Assembly (NCBI GenBank): GCA_028752905.1
Contig: JAQNBH010000012.1
Span: 19,681,545 to 19,745,544 of the forward strand
Source of the DNA: Cladorhizidae sp. MBARI D1340-BT2
Taxonomy: Eukaryota > Porifera > Demospongiae > Poecilosclerida > Cladorhizidae
DNA length: 64,000 nucleotides
Direction: 5' to 3'
In this document: piece after piece, positions 63,163 through 64,000 of the stretch
How the letters are laid out: the number at the start of each line of letters is the position of its first letter
How positions within the stretch are numbered: the stretch's first letter is position 1
Notes under the pieces: model-generated
Told to the model about the DNA's origin: nothing
The model's input: the letters and a program-made list of their open reading frames with translations, nothing else
Databases searched by the model: none
Program-made: the position numbers and the translations under genes

Positions 63163-64000
63163 CTCATTTTCCCCCCAAAAATCTTGTTATTTTGCCGTAA
63201 AGCTCATAACATTTCAACACTTTACCCAAAAAAGATAATTTTTATATCACAGGATAGCCCTTCTAATTATCTGTCTTTTGTACGTGCCAAAATTTTGAGT
63301 ACTCTAAGTATTAGCAAGTGATGATGATTTGAAGTGGTAAGGTTTGCGATCTTTCCTGGCGTTTTCCAGTTGCCAAAGCGGTGGCCTGCCAGTGAAAAAC
63401 CACTACATTTATTGATAATCTGTTGACATGTTGCAGATAAGGGCCTTCTCTATCAGTTGACAAAATCTGGGACTTTGGTCTTGTTAATTAGGGCAGTTAT
63501 GACATGTTAGCTTCGTAGATTATCCACACTTCACTGAATAGACTTGATGTATAGCTATTAAGATAGGACTCTGTAAGTGCTCTCTCTTGATACCAAACAT
63601 CCATATATTCTGCACACTTCACTGTAATGGACTTGCATGATAGGTATCTCTCAGTGTTCTCTATCTTGAGCTAAACATGTTAGCTTCATAGATTCTCCAC
63701 ACTTCACTGAATAGACTTGATATATAGCTCTAAAGGTAGGCCTCTCTCTGTTCTCTCTCTTGATACCAAACATCCGTATATTCTGCATACATAGAATCAC
63801 AAGATAGGTTTCTCTATGTGTTCTCTATCTTGATGCTAAACAGGTTAGCTTCATAGATTCTCCACACTTCACTGTATAAACTTGATATATAGCTATTAAG
63901 ATAGGTCTCTCCCTGTGCTCTCTGTTGATATCAAACATCCATAATATTCTGCACGCTTCACTGTAATGGACTTGATATGATTCGAATGATAGGTTTCATT
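63163..64000 (+). repeat. Monomer M71, S class, partial, 838 bp present
   Basis: It has 'caagtgatgatg' with normal 'gccagtgaaaa', and 'actctgtaagtg' as in M57 and M62. It is cut by the window edge after 'gataggtttcatt', so the array continues to the right. Confidence 0.95.

Larger units (their letters stand above)
1..64000. repeat. Satellite array of ~884-bp monomers, 70 complete plus 1 partial
   Basis: The whole window is one head-to-tail array; the anchor 'gtttctcattt' recurs about every 0.88-0.91 kb on the + strand and never inverted. Complete units measure 787 to 1,219 bp, most of them 881 to 907 bp. Classes used below: L units carry a 24-bp segment after 'gggcagttatga' starting 'attgtactc'; M units carry a 20-bp version ('attgtacacttg'); S units lack it and read 'ttatgacatgttag'. 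Other diagnostic sites are 'gcatgat' versus 'gcaagat', 'gttctctcttg' versus 'gttctctctcttg', and 'ctctaagtg' versus 'ctctatgtg'. No gene, non-satellite spacer or inserted element is visible, and every frame is dense with stop codons. Array length, purity and HOR organisation suggest eukaryotic heterochromatin; lineage is unknown. Monomer phase and strand are my convention. Confidence 0.98.

Noticed and set aside
1..64000. CRISPR array
   Set aside because: The repeats are hundreds of bases long, contiguous and without unique spacers. The ~170-bp subrepeats are also adjacent to each other.
1..64000. rDNA intergenic spacer or telomeric repeat
   Set aside because: No rRNA gene sequence was recognised in 64 kb. 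'ttaggg' occurs singly within 'taattagggcag' and never in tandem.
1..64000. Integrated virus, plasmid or prophage
   Set aside because: There is no coding capacity, replication gene, terminal repeat or any sequence other than the satellite monomer.

Overview
The window is a single uninterrupted tandem satellite array. All 64,000 bases read as head-to-tail copies, all in one orientation, of one AT-rich monomer of about 884 bp. Taking 'ctcattt' just before a short T/C/A tract as an arbitrary start, I count 70 complete monomers (M1 to M70) and one cut by the right edge (M71). I see no gene, RNA gene, transposon insertion or non-satellite spacer. Long, locally homogenised satellite arrays with higher-order repeats (HORs) are typical of eukaryotic (peri)centromeric, subtelomeric or sex-chromosome heterochromatin. 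I do not recognise the monomer and cannot name the organism. Both edges lie inside the array, so it is longer than 64 kb.

Monomer anatomy: each unit has a roughly 340-bp non-repetitive part (T/C/A tract, A/T tracts, a GC-richer core around 'cctggcgttttccagttgcc') and a roughly 540-bp part made of three subrepeats of 163 to 185 bp. Each subrepeat is itself two related halves of about 70 to 95 bp. Three length classes depend on one site after 'gggcagttatga': L (about 905-907 bp, carries a 24-bp segment), M (about 901-903 bp, a 20-bp version of it) and S (about 881-888 bp, segment absent). I count 15 L, 6 M and 50 S units.

Layout: 1-22345 (M1-M25) is a mixture of L, M and S units with a 2,715-bp trimer duplication and a repeated L-S dimer. 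22346-40083 (M26-M45) is almost all S, with a 1,766-bp dimer duplication and a nearly perfect 4,449-bp pentamer duplication around two L units. 40084-64000 (M46-M71) is entirely S-type at the diagnostic site and carries the newest-looking variants ('gcacgc', 'cacagg'). It has a 3,532-bp tetramer duplication, a 1,766-bp dimer duplication and 4.75-kb pentamers that each end in an oversized 1,219-bp monomer.

The biology here is array dynamics. Deletions and duplications have joints at subrepeat homologies, some monomers are chimeric, and private variants are shared at fixed spacing, as expected from repeated unequal exchange or replication-based amplification. Lengths and spacings come from coordinate counting. 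Identities between copies are judged by eye, not by alignment.
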